A stretch of DNA of 64,000 nt from Streptomyces sp. TG1A-60 (GCF_037201975.1 NZ_CP147520.1:4774001-4838000), one strand, 5' to 3'. Positions 24,512 through 33,674 are shown, numbered from the stretch's first letter. Numbers and translations: made by a program. Notes: generated by a model from the letters alone, not told the origin.

Positions 24512-24525
24512 GAAGTTTGAACTAT
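24512..24525. promoter_or_regulatory. Possible MarR operator
   Basis: AGTTTGAACT core, palindromic at 8 of 10 positions, in the A+T-rich divergent promoter. A related TTGAGACTTCAACT stretch lies at about 24549-24562. Confidence 0.35.
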
Positions 24526-24692
24526 AGAGATGTAAGGTGAAACAAGAAATATTGAGACTTCAACTACTGGGGAGTCGGTGGGAGTCTCAAGCGCCGGAGG
24601 CGCATGCAAGATCACCAGGAGACAGAAGCGACCACTTGTGCCCGCCGAGGCGTATGTGGCGTGTGGTCGCGTGTGCTGAGGGAGTCACCCCT

Positions 24693-25475
24693 ATGTCCGC
24701 CACCACCGAGCGCATGCCCGCCCTGTATCTGAGCCACGGGGCCCCGCCGCTCGCCGACGACCCGGTCTGGCCCGGCGAGCTGGCCGCCTGGTCCGCGAGC
24801 CTGCCCCGCCCCAAGGCGATCCTCGTGATCTCCGCCCACTGGGAGGAGGCCCCGCTCGCCCTCGGCGCGGTCGACCCGGTCCCCCTGGTCTACGACTTCT
24901 GGGGCTTCCCGGACCACTACTACACGGTGCGGTACCCGGCCCCCGGCGCCCCCGAGCTGGCGGTCTCGGTCCGCAAGCTCCTCCAGGCCCCCGGCGTCCC
25001 GGTACAGGACATCCCCGACCGAGGCCTCGACCACGGCGCGTACGTCCCCCTCGTCGAGATGTTCCCGGCCGCCGACATCCCGGTCCTCCAGATCTCCATG
25101 CCGACGCTCGACCCGCTGAAGCTGATGGACATCGGCCGCAAGCTCGCGCCCCTCCGCGACGAGGGTGTCCTCATCGCCGGCTCCGGCTTCTTCACCCACA
25201 ACCTCGCCGCCCTCCGCCAGGCCGGCATCCCCACCTGGTCCACCGAGTTCGACGAATGGGGCCGCCGCGCCCTCGAAGCCCGCGACTGGGACGCCCTGCT
25301 GGACTTCCTCCGCAAGTCCCCGGCCGGGCAGCTGGCCCACCCCCGCACCGAGCACTTCGCCCCCCTCTTCGTCACGATGGGCGCGGCCGAGGCCGCCGGC
25401 GAACTCGACGCGCAGAGGTCGGTGATCGACGGGTTCTGGATGGGGTTGGCGAAGCGTTCGGTGCAGTTCGGGTAG
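24693..25475 (+). CDS. Class III extradiol ring-cleavage dioxygenase (DODA/YgiD family)
   Basis: 260 residues from ATG 24693, with GAGGGA upstream. Family features: N-terminal 'MPALYLSHGAPPLADD' with metal-ligand His, 'VISAHWEE' with the second His, 'DRGLDHGAYVPL' and 'GSGFFTHNLAAL' with the catalytic histidines. These enzymes open catechol rings such as DOPA with non-haem iron, or zinc in the YgiD case. Divergent from a MarR gene that probably controls it. The natural substrate is not deducible. Confidence 0.87.
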   Translation: MSATTERMPALYLSHGAPPLADDPVWPGELAAWSASLPRPKAILVISAHWEEAPLALGAVDPVPLVYDFWGFPDHYYTVRYPAPGAPELAVSVRKLLQAPGVPVQDIPDRGLDHGAYVPLVEMFPAADIPVLQISMPTLDPLKLMDIGRKLAPLRDEGVLIAGSGFFTHNLAALRQAGIPTWSTEFDEWGRRALEARDWDALLDFLRKSPAGQLAHPRTEHFAPLFVTMGAAEAAGELDAQRSVIDGFWMGLAKRSVQFG

Positions 25476-25587
25476 GTGCTTCCACACCGGGTGACGTGAC
25501 GGAACGGGGCGGGGCGGGCAACGAACGGACGCCCCACCCCCGGGAACGCGAGGTCACGCGGTCGCCGCTCTGGAAGGCGGTCCCCGA

Positions 25588-25728
25588 GGGCGGGAACGCC
25601 TCGCTCTTCCCGGGCGGGCACGCGACATCGCCGCCACACTCGCCGACCCGCACCACCAGGAAGAACCCCGCCCGACCGGCGGCCCCTGGTGGGACCCCGC
25701 CTTCACGATCCGGTTCGAGGAACGCTAG
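25588..25728 (+). pseudogene. Possible gene remnant ending at the GNAT stop
   Basis: The frame ending at TAG 25726-25728 reads as a protein-like tail, 'ARDIAATLADPHHQEEPRPT' then 'WWDPAFTIRFEER'. Its stop shares CTAG with the stop of the convergent GNAT gene, a common arrangement for real genes. No start or upstream homology is visible, so it is probably a fragment. Confidence 0.3.
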
Positions 25729-26243
25729 AGCTCCTTCTCGTACCAGGCCACATCCCAGTACCGCCCGAACTTCCGTCCCACCTCCCGATGCGTCCCCACG
25801 TACCGGAACCCGAACCGCTCGTGCAGCCGGGTCGACGCCTCGTTCGGCTGGGCGATGCCGGCGTAGGCGCGGTGGAGGTCCTCCTCGGTGAGGGCTTCGA
25901 AGAGGGCCTTGTACAGGAGGGTGCCGACGCCCCGGCCGCCCGCCTCCGGGGCAAGGTACACCGACACCTCCACGGAGGTGTCGTAGGCCGGTTTCGCGCG
26001 AAACGCGCTGCTCGTGGCGTAGCCGAGAATGCGCTGTGAATCTTCGCGGACGGCAACCATCAGGCGGTGCGGGCCGTCTTCGGGGTGGGAGAGAAGCCAA
26101 GGGCGACGCTCTTCCGGAGTGAAGACGGCGGTATCGAACGTGACGGGCGTCTCACGGACGTAGTGGTTGTAGATGTCGGTGAGGGCGGCGAGGTCGGCCT
26201 CGACTCCCGGCCTGACCTGCACCTCTGTTGGCTCCGCCGACAT
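25725..26243 (-). CDS. GNAT acetyltransferase, phosphinothricin N-acetyltransferase-like
   Basis: 172 residues from ATG 26243. N-terminal 'DLAALTDIYNHYVRETPVTF' and the acetyl-CoA loop 'GGRGVGTLLYKALFEAL' place it in the Bar/Pat/MnaT group, with 'ERFGFRYVGTHREVGRKFGR' near the end. Members acetylate phosphinothricin, methionine sulfone or similar small amines. Substrate unknown. It is convergent with the DODA side and divergent from hrdD, with which it shares the promoter region. Confidence 0.85.
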   Translation of the reverse strand: MSAEPTEVQVRPGVEADLAALTDIYNHYVRETPVTFDTAVFTPEERRPWLLSHPEDGPHRLMVAVREDSQRILGYATSSAFRAKPAYDTSVEVSVYLAPEAGGRGVGTLLYKALFEALTEEDLHRAYAGIAQPNEASTRLHERFGFRYVGTHREVGRKFGRYWDVAWYEKEL

Positions 26244-26303
26244 CCCGCCCCCTTCTGTGGCGGCACAGGGTACTGCAAGATCAGAAAAATAGCGGGACGG
26301 GTT

Positions 26304-26330
26304 GGGAATTCTGTCCTGATTCCAGTCGTT
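26304..26330 (+). promoter_or_regulatory. SigR-type promoter of hrdD
   Basis: GGGAAT (26304-26309), then exactly 18 bases, then GTT (26328-26330). This is the SigR (disulphide stress) consensus, and hrdD of S. coelicolor is a known SigR target. It lies about 105 bases before the hrdD start. Confidence 0.85.
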
Positions 26331-26435
26331 GTTTCCTTCGGAAGCAGGGCACTCGGGAGAGTGTCCGAGCGGCCGCATCAGGACCCTCGTAGGACCCGAT
26401 ACGACCCTGCCACCCACCATCGCAAGGGAGCACGC

Positions 26436-27434
26436 ATGGCAACCCGTGCCGTCGCCGCTCGTCGTTCGTCCGCCTCCGGCCGGACCGACGCGGCTCGCAG
26501 CGTTCGCGCCTCGGGCGGCGAGATCGCCGACCGCGACCTGGTCGGCATGTACCTCGACGAGATCGCGCGTACACCGCTGCTCGACGCCGCAAAGGAAGTC
26601 GAGCTGTCCCAGATCATCGAGGCGGGTGTGTTCGCACAGCAGATCCTCGACGGTGAGGAGGAGGCCAGGGCGGACGCCACCCGTGAGGAGCTGGAGGCCC
26701 TGGTCGCCGACAGCGAGCGGGCCAAGGACATCTTCATACGGTCGAACCTGCGGCTCGTCGTCGCCGTGGCCCGGCGGTATCCCCGCAGCGGTCTTCCCCT
26801 GCTCGACCTCATCCAGGAGGGCAACGCCGGCCTGGTCCGCGCGGTCGAGAAGTTCGACTACCGCAAGGGCTTCAAGTTCTCGACGTACGCCACCTGGTGG
26901 ATCCGTCAGGCCATCACCCGTTCGATAGCCGACCAGTCGCGCACCATCCGGCTGCCCGTCCACCTCGTCGAGGAGCTGGGCCGGATCCGTCGCGTCCAGC
27001 GTGAGTTCAACCGCGAGCACGGGCGTGACCCCGAGCCGCGGGAGATCGCGGACGAGCTGGGCTCCAACCCCGAGCGCGTCAGCGACGTCCTCGACTGGGC
27101 CCGCGACCCGGTCTCGTTGAACATGTCGGTGGACGACGACGGAGACACCCAGTTCGGCGACCTGTTGGAGGACACCTCCGCCGTCTCGCCCGAGCAGTCC
27201 GTGCTCACGCTGCTGCGCAGCGAGGAGCTGGACGGCCTCATCGGGCGCCTCGACCAGCGCACGGCCTCCATCATCAAGATGCGGTACGGCATCGAGGACG
27301 GCCGCGAGCGCACCCTCACCGAGGTCGGCAAGGAGCACGGGCTCACTCGCGAGCGGATTCGCCAGATCGAGAAGCACGCCCTGCTCGAACTGAAGAAGCT
27401 CGCCCGCGACACGGGCTTCGACGCAGCCGCCTGA
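26436..27434 (+). CDS. hrdD: RNA polymerase sigma factor HrdD (group 2 sigma-70)
   Basis: 332 residues from ATG 26436 with AAGGGAG upstream. Region 1.2 'RDLVGMYLDEIARTPLL', region 2 'RLVVAVARRYPRSGLPLLDL' and 'FKFSTYATWWIRQAITRSIA', region 3 'IRLPVHLVEELGRIRRVQRE', region 4 'LTEVGKEHGLTRERIRQIEK' are all intact. Group 2 sigma factors resemble HrdB and recognise similar promoters but are dispensable. Length and sequence fit HrdD of S. coelicolor as I remember it. The SigR-type promoter upstream links it to thiol stress. Confidence 0.95.
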   Translation: MATRAVAARRSSASGRTDAARSVRASGGEIADRDLVGMYLDEIARTPLLDAAKEVELSQIIEAGVFAQQILDGEEEARADATREELEALVADSERAKDIFIRSNLRLVVAVARRYPRSGLPLLDLIQEGNAGLVRAVEKFDYRKGFKFSTYATWWIRQAITRSIADQSRTIRLPVHLVEELGRIRRVQREFNREHGRDPEPREIADELGSNPERVSDVLDWARDPVSLNMSVDDDGDTQFGDLLEDTSAVSPEQSVLTLLRSEELDGLIGRLDQRTASIIKMRYGIEDGRERTLTEVGKEHGLTRERIRQIEKHALLELKKLARDTGFDAAA

Positions 27435-28224
27435 TCCGCCCCCTCGCCCGCCTGATCCGGCCCACCGCCCCGTGGGCCGGGCGCGGCGCCCTCGTCGGAG
27501 GCCCCGCTGGGGGTCGGCCCCGCGTAGACCGGGTGGACCGGGGGCGGGTGGGCCCGGCCGAGGACCGAGCTGGCGCAGGCGAAGGACCGAGCTGGCGCAG
27601 GCCGAGGACGAGCTGGTGCGGACCAAGGGCCCCTGTCGGCCCGTTCTCCGCGCCCGCCGCACGGTCCGGCCCGGCGCACCGCCGTACGTCGGCCACACCT
27701 TGGCTGTAGGACGCCGCTTCAACCCCCCGATCCCGGGGCACAAGACTTCCGGGCCCCAAGACTTCACCGGGCCCGGAGCCGCCAGGCCCGGGACCCGGAG
27801 GACGTCGACCGCAGTCATCCGAAGCCAAAGTCCCGACGCTCTCCCCCAGCGCCGGGACTCTCCCAGAGCCGGGCTTCGGCGCCTCCCCCCGGCGCCGAAG
27901 CCCGGCCCCTTTCCCGTCGGGACGCGCGAGGCGCAAGCAAGTCTGGGACGGGCGGGGCGGGCGGGGCGGGCAGGCACACGAACGGGTCCGGCGCAGGCAG
28001 ACGAAAGGGCCACCCCGGACCTGAACCCCGGGGTGACCCGAAGGGCAGATTCTGCCACAGAGGCAAACTCTGCCGCAGGGGGGCGGGGGTGCCGTCCTCG
28101 CACGTCAGGGGCCCGGAAACGCGCGGCTGCCCCGACCGCCCCGGCGGCTGCTGGGCCCGCCACCGCTGCGGCCGGCCTCGGCCGTACAGCCGTCTTCGCA
28201 CGGCTGTACGGCAGTGGGGCCTGC
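27435..28224. other. Long gap after hrdD with 22-bp repeats
   Basis: 790 bases without a supported gene. At 27562-27626 there are three tandem copies of a 22-base unit (GGACCGAGCTGGCGCAGG core; the third diverged). A hairpin with stem CACCCCGG/CCGGGGTG lies near 28016-28042 and may terminate the WYL gene or hrdD transcription. The remainder is GC-rich and featureless to me. Confidence 0.6.
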
Positions 28225-29199
28225 TCACCTGTCGGCGGCACCCGCCGCCCGAGTCAGCCGCGTTCCCAACTCCCGAACGTACTGGACCAGTTCCGGCGGC
28301 TCGTGCACCGTGAAGTCGCAGTCGACCACGGCGAGCCGTACCGCCAGCCACTCCACGGCGTCGCCGGCGGAGGCCCGCAGCCGACAGGTGTGCTCGTCGA
28401 CGGGTTCGGGCGTGCCGAACCAGCGGGGAAGCCGCGCCGCGATGAACTCCGCGGGCGCGGCGAAGGTGACGTCGAACTCGTACGTCTCCTGCCGCCGGTA
28501 CATCGACTGCTTCAGATACTCCTCCGCGCTCCCCGTCGGCAGTTCGCGCGGTGTGAACCGGGCGCCCGTGGCGAACGGTTCCTCAACCCGGTCGACCCGG
28601 AAGGTGCGCCAGTCGGCGCGGTCGAGGTCGTACGCGACGAGGTACCAGCGCCGGCCGGTCGAGACGAGCCGGTACGGCTCACAGTGGCGGCGCGAGTCCG
28701 TGCCGTCGCCGGAGCGGTAGGCGAAGCGGAGATGTTCCCGGCCCGCCACCGCCGAGGCCATCACGGTCAGCGTCTCCGGTGTGACCGTAGCCCCGTCGCC
28801 GCTGGTCAGGGGGGTGGTGGCGGCCTGCAGTGTGGACACCCGGTGGCGCAGCCGCGACGGCAGCACCTGTTCGAGCTTGGCGAGCGCCCGTACGGAGGCC
28901 TCGTCCACCCCCTCCACCGCGTGCCCGGCCCCGGCCCGCAGGCCCACCGCGATCGCCACGGCCTCCTCGTCGTCCAGCACCAGTGGCGGCATGGCCTTCC
29001 CGGCGACCAGCCGATAGCCGCCGTCCGCCCCCTTCGTCGCCTGCACGGGATATCCCAGCTCCCGCAGCCGGTCGATGTCCCGCCGGACCGTACGACGCGA
29101 CACCCCGAGCCGGCCCGCCAGCTCACCGCCGGGCCACTCGCGGGGTGTCTGGAGGAGGGAGAGGAGCTGGAGGAGCCGGGCGGGGGTGTCGGTGGTCAT
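28225..29199 (-). CDS. YafY-type regulator (HTH_11 plus WYL domain)
   Basis: 324 residues from ATG 29199. N-terminal winged helix, 'GGELAGRLGVSRRTVRRDID', at about residues 24-45. The WYL domain follows, with the signature as RWYLVAYDLDRADWRTFRVD, then a C-terminal extension (WCX). WYL domains bind nucleic acid or nucleotides and regulators of this form respond to DNA damage or defence cues in some bacteria. It stands alone, divergent from fruR. The start overlaps the stop of a short upstream frame (see 29196-29300). Confidence 0.87.
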   Translation of the reverse strand: MTTDTPARLLQLLSLLQTPREWPGGELAGRLGVSRRTVRRDIDRLRELGYPVQATKGADGGYRLVAGKAMPPLVLDDEEAVAIAVGLRAGAGHAVEGVDEASVRALAKLEQVLPSRLRHRVSTLQAATTPLTSGDGATVTPETLTVMASAVAGREHLRFAYRSGDGTDSRRHCEPYRLVSTGRRWYLVAYDLDRADWRTFRVDRVEEPFATGARFTPRELPTGSAEEYLKQSMYRRQETYEFDVTFAAPAEFIAARLPRWFGTPEPVDEHTCRLRASAGDAVEWLAVRLAVVDCDFTVHEPPELVQYVRELGTRLTRAAGAADR

Positions 29200-29300
29200 G
29201 AGAGTCCCTTTCCGGCCCACGGTTTCAGCGTGATGGTCCCGGTTCTGGTCCTGGTCGCGGTCGTGGTCATGGATGCGAGGATGCCGCAGAAGTAGGACAT
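29196..29300 (-). CDS. Possible leader ORF of the WYL gene
   Basis: 34 codons from ATG 29300, 'MSYFCGILASMTTTATRTRT' then 'GTITLKPWAGKGLS', ending in ATGA shared with the WYL start codon. The ATGA overlap suggests coupling, but the ribosome-binding site is weak and the middle is repetitive, so this may be chance. Confidence 0.25.
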   Translation of the reverse strand: MSYFCGILASMTTTATRTRTGTITLKPWAGKGLS

Positions 29301-29538
29301 GATCTGACCTGTTCCGCCTGGGTTCACCACATGACCTCGACCACGAGCGCCCTGAAGGGGCGCGCGGACCTGCGCGACCAGCCACGGACCACAGGCAGCG
29401 ACCCCACGACAGACACCCTTGCCCGCCGTAAGCCCGAATGCGTCCGAGTCGCGCCCGAAACTGTTTACTTTTCGGAAACCCGGGCGTAGCCTGCGGGGCG
29501 AAACCACAGAGTCGGGCATCGGTCGGAGGTGAACGGAC

Positions 29539-30339
29539 ATGTACGCACCGGAGCGGCAGCAGGAGATCCTCCGGCTCGCCCGTGACGGCGGCCGGGTGGA
29601 CGTGGTGTCGCTGGCGGAGGAGTTCCGGGTCACGGCGGAGACGATCCGACGGGACCTGAAGACCCTGGACCGGGCAGGCCTCGTCCAGCGGGTGCACGGC
29701 GGCGCCATCCCCGCCGGACGGCTGGACTTCGAGCCCGACCTCGCCGAGCGCGAGGGCACGGCGGCCGACGAGAAGGACCGCATCGCGCAGGCCGCCCTCG
29801 GCGAACTGCCGAGCGACGGCACGGTCATCCTCGACGCCGGTACGACGGTCGCCCGCCTCGCCGCCGCCATCCCGCTGGAGACCACGCTCACCGCGGTCAC
29901 ACACAGCCTGCCGATCGCGGCCCGCCTCGCCGACCACCCGGGCATCCAGCTCCACCTGGTCGGCGGCCGAGTCCGCCACCGTACGCGCGCCGCGGTGGAC
30001 GCCTGGGCACTCCGGGCCTACGGCGAGATCCGCGCCGACGTCCTCTTCGTGGCGGCGAACGGCTTCTCCACCGGCCACGGCCTGACCACCCCCGACCTCG
30101 CCGAGGCCGCCGTGAAGCGGGCGGCGGTGACCGCCGCCCGGCGCGTCGTCCTGCTCGCCGACTCCTCCAAGCACGACGAGGAGCACTTCGCCCGCTTCGG
30201 CGACCTGAGCGACGTGGACCTGCTGATCACCGACAGCGGGCTGAACCCCCAGGACGCCCTCGCCATCGAACGCGGCGGCACCGAAGTACTGCGCGTGCCG
30301 GGCGACGCCCGGACCGACGGCCGGAAGGTCCTTTCATGA
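29539..30339 (+). CDS. fruR: DeoR-family repressor of fructose utilisation
   Basis: 266 residues from ATG 29539, with GGAGGTGA upstream. N-terminal DeoR helix-turn-helix 'VDVVSLAEEFRVTAETIRRD', then the sugar-phosphate isomerase-like domain with 'VILDAGTTVARLAAAI' and 'LHLVGGRVRHRTRAAVD'. The stop codon overlaps the fruK start (ATGA). The position before fruK and fruA fixes the role: repression relieved by fructose 1-phosphate or a related phosphate. Name by context and family. Confidence 0.9.
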   Translation: MYAPERQQEILRLARDGGRVDVVSLAEEFRVTAETIRRDLKTLDRAGLVQRVHGGAIPAGRLDFEPDLAEREGTAADEKDRIAQAALGELPSDGTVILDAGTTVARLAAAIPLETTLTAVTHSLPIAARLADHPGIQLHLVGGRVRHRTRAAVDAWALRAYGEIRADVLFVAANGFSTGHGLTTPDLAEAAVKRAAVTAARRVVLLADSSKHDEEHFARFGDLSDVDLLITDSGLNPQDALAIERGGTEVLRVPGDARTDGRKVLS

Positions 30340-31283
30340 TCCTCACCGTCACCCCGAACCCGTCCCTCGACCGTACGTACGAGGTCCCCTCCCTCGACCG
30401 CGGCGAGGTCGTCCGGGCCACCGGCGAACGCGTGGACCCGGGCGGCAAGGGCGTCAACGTCTCGCGGGCGGTCGCCGCCGCCGGGCAGCGCACCGTGGCC
30501 GTACTGCCACTGGGCGGCGCACCCGGCGCGCTGGTCGCGGACCTGCTCGACGCGCAGGGCATCGAGGTCGCGCGGGTGGCGGTGGCCGGGGCGACCCGGT
30601 CCAACATCGCCCTCGCGGAGGCCGACGGCGTCCTGACGAAGATCAACGCGCCGGGCCCGGAGCTCTCCGCCGCCGAGGAGGAACTCCTCCTGGAGACCGT
30701 CCGCGCCCAGTCCGCCGGCGCCTCCTGGATCGTCTGCTGCGGCAGCCTCCCACGTGGCCTCGCCCCGTCCTGGTACGCCGAACTCGTCGCCCGCGCCCAC
30801 GCGGCCGGCGCCCGCATCGCCCTGGACACCTCCGGTCCGGCCCTGCTCGCCGCGCTCCGCGAACGTCCGGACGTCGTCAAGCCGAACGCAGAGGAGCTGG
30901 CCGAGGCCGTGGGCCGCTCCCTCGCCACCGTCGGCGACGCCGTCAAGGCCGCGGAGGAGCTTCGCGGCATGGGCGCCGGCACGGTCCTCGCCAGCCTCGG
31001 CGCCGACGGGCAGATCCTCGTCGACGCGTCGGGCGCCTGGTTCGGCAGCGCCCGCGTCGACGCCGTACGCAGCAACGTCGGCGCCGGTGACTCCTCCCTC
31101 GCCGGCTTCCTCATAGCGGGCGGCAACGGCCCGGAGGCCCTCGCCTCCGCCGTTGCCCACGGTGCGGCTGCCGTGCAGCTCCCGGGCAGCGTGATGCCGA
31201 CGCCGTCCGACCTGGACCCGGCCGCGGTGACGGTGACGGCGGAGATGCCGGTGGACCGGGTGCTGAGGGAGCCGGTGTCATGA
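30336..31283 (+). CDS. fruK: 1-phosphofructokinase
   Basis: 315 residues from ATG 30336. PfkB family: N-terminal 'MILTVTPNPSLDRTYEV', the 'VDPGGKGVNVSRAVAAAG' motif, and the C-terminal catalytic 'SNVGAGDSSLAGFL' with the base Asp. It converts fructose 1-phosphate, made by FruA, to fructose 1,6-bisphosphate. Translationally coupled to fruR. The 280-base spacer to fruA is large for an operon and carries 60-bp repeats. Confidence 0.93.
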   Translation: MILTVTPNPSLDRTYEVPSLDRGEVVRATGERVDPGGKGVNVSRAVAAAGQRTVAVLPLGGAPGALVADLLDAQGIEVARVAVAGATRSNIALAEADGVLTKINAPGPELSAAEEELLLETVRAQSAGASWIVCCGSLPRGLAPSWYAELVARAHAAGARIALDTSGPALLAALRERPDVVKPNAEELAEAVGRSLATVGDAVKAAEELRGMGAGTVLASLGADGQILVDASGAWFGSARVDAVRSNVGAGDSSLAGFLIAGGNGPEALASAVAHGAAAVQLPGSVMPTPSDLDPAAVTVTAEMPVDRVLREPVS

Positions 31284-31295
31284 GCGGGCGATCAG

Positions 31296-31415
31296 GAACG
31301 AACGTTCGTCCTGACGGTCGGCCCGAGCCTCGGCCCGTGGACTCCGCGCTTCCGCGAACGAACGCGCGTTCTGCGGGCTGGCCCGAGCCTCGGCCCGTCG
31401 GCTGCGGCGTCCCGC
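31296..31415. repeat. 60-bp direct repeat in the fruK-fruA spacer
   Basis: Two units, 31296-31355 and 31356-31415, both carrying GAACGAACG and GGCCCGAGCCTCGGCCCGT at the same offsets, with a diverged third part after them. Each contains inverted elements (GAACG...CGTTC) that could fold in RNA. Confidence 0.75.
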
Positions 31416-31563
31416 GAGCGACCCTCCGTTCCGCGTTACCCGCGGCTCCCTTTCCCTCCCCCTCCCCTTCCTGGTCGGCCCCAGCGGCCCGTGCCCCCCA
31501 CACTTCCGTCCCCACCCCCGCCCACCAGTATTCCCGGGCGATACGCGTGCGAAGGAGCCCGCG

Positions 31564-33627
31564 ATGAGCGAGATGATCACCGCGGACCTGGTCGACCTCG
31601 ACCTGTCCGCCGATACGAAGGAAGCGGCGGCGCGTGCCCTCGCCGAGCGCATGGTCGCCAAGGGCCGGGTCACCGACCTGGACGGCTTCCTCGCCGACGT
31701 GGCCGCCCGCGAGGCGCAGATGCCGACCGGGCTGGACGGCGGTATCGGCATCCCGCACTGCCGCAGCGAGCACGTCACCGAGCCGACCCTCGCCTTCGGG
31801 CGCAGCGCGGCCGGGATCGACTTCGGCGCGGCCGACGGTCCCGCCGACCTGATCTTCCTGATCGCCGCCCCGGCGGGCGCGGACGACGCCCACCTCACGA
31901 TCCTGTCCTCCCTCGCCCGCCAGCTGATGAACACCGAGTTCACGGACGCGCTCCGCGCGGTCGACGACGCGGCCAGTGCCGCCGCGCTCGTCCGGGGCGA
32001 CGAGGACGCACAGCCCACCGAGGGCAGCGAGGACTCCGCGGCGGCGTCGGCCGGAACGGCCTCCGCCGACGCCGCCGCGGGCAGCGCGGACACGACCGCG
32101 ACCCCGGCGGCGAGCGCTCCGGCAGAGGCCGGCCGCCCCTTCCGTATCGTCGCCGTCACCTCCTGCCCCACCGGCATCGCGCACACCTACATGGCCGCCG
32201 AGTCGCTGGAGAACGCGGGCCGGGACGCCGGTGACGTCGAGATCGTCGTCGAGACGCAGGGCTCGGCCGGCTTCAACCGGCTCGACCCGGCCGTCATCGC
32301 CGCCGCCGACGGCGTGATCTTCGCGCACGACGTGCCCGTACGGGAGAAGGACCGCTTCGCCGGGAAGCCCACCGTCGACGTCGGTGTGAAGGCGGGCATC
32401 AACCGCCCCGCCGCACTGATCGCCGAGGTCCGCGGCAAGGCCGAGCGCGGCGAGGTCACGGTCGCCGCCCGCCCCGGCACCCCCGTCGACCGGGCCGGCG
32501 AGCCCGGCGAGGGCTACGGCACCAAGCTGCGCAAGTGGCTGATGTCCGGCGTCAGTTACATGGTCCCGTTCGTCGCGGCGGGTGGTCTGCTGATTGCCCT
32601 CGGCTTCGCGATCGGCGGCTGGGAGATCAACCAGGCCAAGCCCGTCACCGAGCAATTCGACTGGCTCCAGGTCGACAGCTGGGCGGCCCTGCTGTTCCAG
32701 ATCGGCGTCGTCGCCTTCGGCTTCCTCATCCCCGTCCTCGCCGGTTACATCGCGTACGGCATGGCGGACCGGCCCGGTCTCGTCCCGGGCTTCGTCGGCG
32801 GCATGATCGCCGCCAACATCAACGCCGGTTTCCTCGGTGGTCTGGCCGCCGGTCTGATCGCGGGCGCGGTCGTCCTCGGTATCCAGCGGATCAAGATCCC
32901 GCCGGTGCTGCGCGGCATCATGCCGGTGGTCGTGATCCCGCTGATCTCGTCGATGATCGTCGGCTTCCTGATGCTGGTGGTGATCGGCAAGCCCATCGCC
33001 GAGGCGCAGAAGGGCATGACGGACTGGCTCAGCGGTCTCTCCGGCAGCAACGCGATCCTGCTCGGCGTCCTCCTCGGTCTGATGATGTGCTTCGACCTCG
33101 GCGGCCCGGTCAACAAGGTCGCGTACGCCTTCGCCACCGCCGGCATCGCCGTGCAGAACCCCAGCGACTCCGCGATGATGATCATGGCGGCGGTCATGGC
33201 GGCCGGTATGGTCCCGCCGCTGGGCATGGCCCTCGCCACCACGATCCGCAAGAAGCTGTTCACCAACGCCGAGCGCGAGAACGGCAAGGCGGCCTGGGTG
33301 CTCGGTGCCTCCTTCATCTCCGAGGGCGCGATCCCGTTCGCGGCGGCCGACCCGCTGCGGGTCATCCCGGCCTCCATGGCGGGCGGCGCGGTCACCGGTG
33401 CGCTGGCCATGGCCTTCGGCTCGACCCTGCGCGCACCGCACGGCGGCATCTGGGTCACCCCGCTGATCGGCCAGCCGCTGCTGTACGTGCTGGCCATCGC
33501 GATCGGTACGGCGGTCACGGCCGGCCTGGTCATCCTTCTGAAGGGCCTGCGCGGCACCCAGCCGGGCACGGCACCCGAGTCCGCTCCCGCCGCCAAGGCG
33601 GAGACCAAGGAGCCGGTCGCGGCCTGA
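31564..33627 (+). CDS. fruA: Fructose PTS enzyme IIABC
   Basis: 687 residues from ATG 31564. EIIA domain (1-150) with phospho-His H65 in GIGIPHCRS. An Ala/Glu-rich linker leads to EIIB (from about 195), with phospho-Cys C201 in VTSCPTGIAHTYMAA. EIIC (from about 320) has at least eight membrane segments. It brings in fructose and phosphorylates it at C1 using HPr. The domain order ABC matches FruA of other streptomycetes. Followed by a terminator. Confidence 0.94.
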   Translation: MSEMITADLVDLDLSADTKEAAARALAERMVAKGRVTDLDGFLADVAAREAQMPTGLDGGIGIPHCRSEHVTEPTLAFGRSAAGIDFGAADGPADLIFLIAAPAGADDAHLTILSSLARQLMNTEFTDALRAVDDAASAAALVRGDEDAQPTEGSEDSAAASAGTASADAAAGSADTTATPAASAPAEAGRPFRIVAVTSCPTGIAHTYMAAESLENAGRDAGDVEIVVETQGSAGFNRLDPAVIAAADGVIFAHDVPVREKDRFAGKPTVDVGVKAGINRPAALIAEVRGKAERGEVTVAARPGTPVDRAGEPGEGYGTKLRKWLMSGVSYMVPFVAAGGLLIALGFAIGGWEINQAKPVTEQFDWLQVDSWAALLFQIGVVAFGFLIPVLAGYIAYGMADRPGLVPGFVGGMIAANINAGFLGGLAAGLIAGAVVLGIQRIKIPPVLRGIMPVVVIPLISSMIVGFLMLVVIGKPIAEAQKGMTDWLSGLSGSNAILLGVLLGLMMCFDLGGPVNKVAYAFATAGIAVQNPSDSAMMIMAAVMAAGMVPPLGMALATTIRKKLFTNAERENGKAAWVLGASFISEGAIPFAAADPLRVIPASMAGGAVTGALAMAFGSTLRAPHGGIWVTPLIGQPLLYVLAIAIGTAVTAGLVILLKGLRGTQPGTAPESAPAAKAETKEPVAA

Positions 33628-33648
33628 ACTCGTGACCGTACGCCGACC

Positions 33649-33674
33649 GTGGCCCCTCTCGTGAGCGGGGCCAC
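33649..33674 (+). terminator. Terminator after fruA
   Basis: 8-bp stem GTGGCCCC/GGGGCCAC at 33649-33656 and 33667-33674, 22 bases after the fruA stop. Confidence 0.7.

Noticed and set aside
25725..28241. 838-codon minus-strand frame across hrdD
   Set aside because: Only the last 172 codons (GNAT) are real; the rest is antisense to hrdD.
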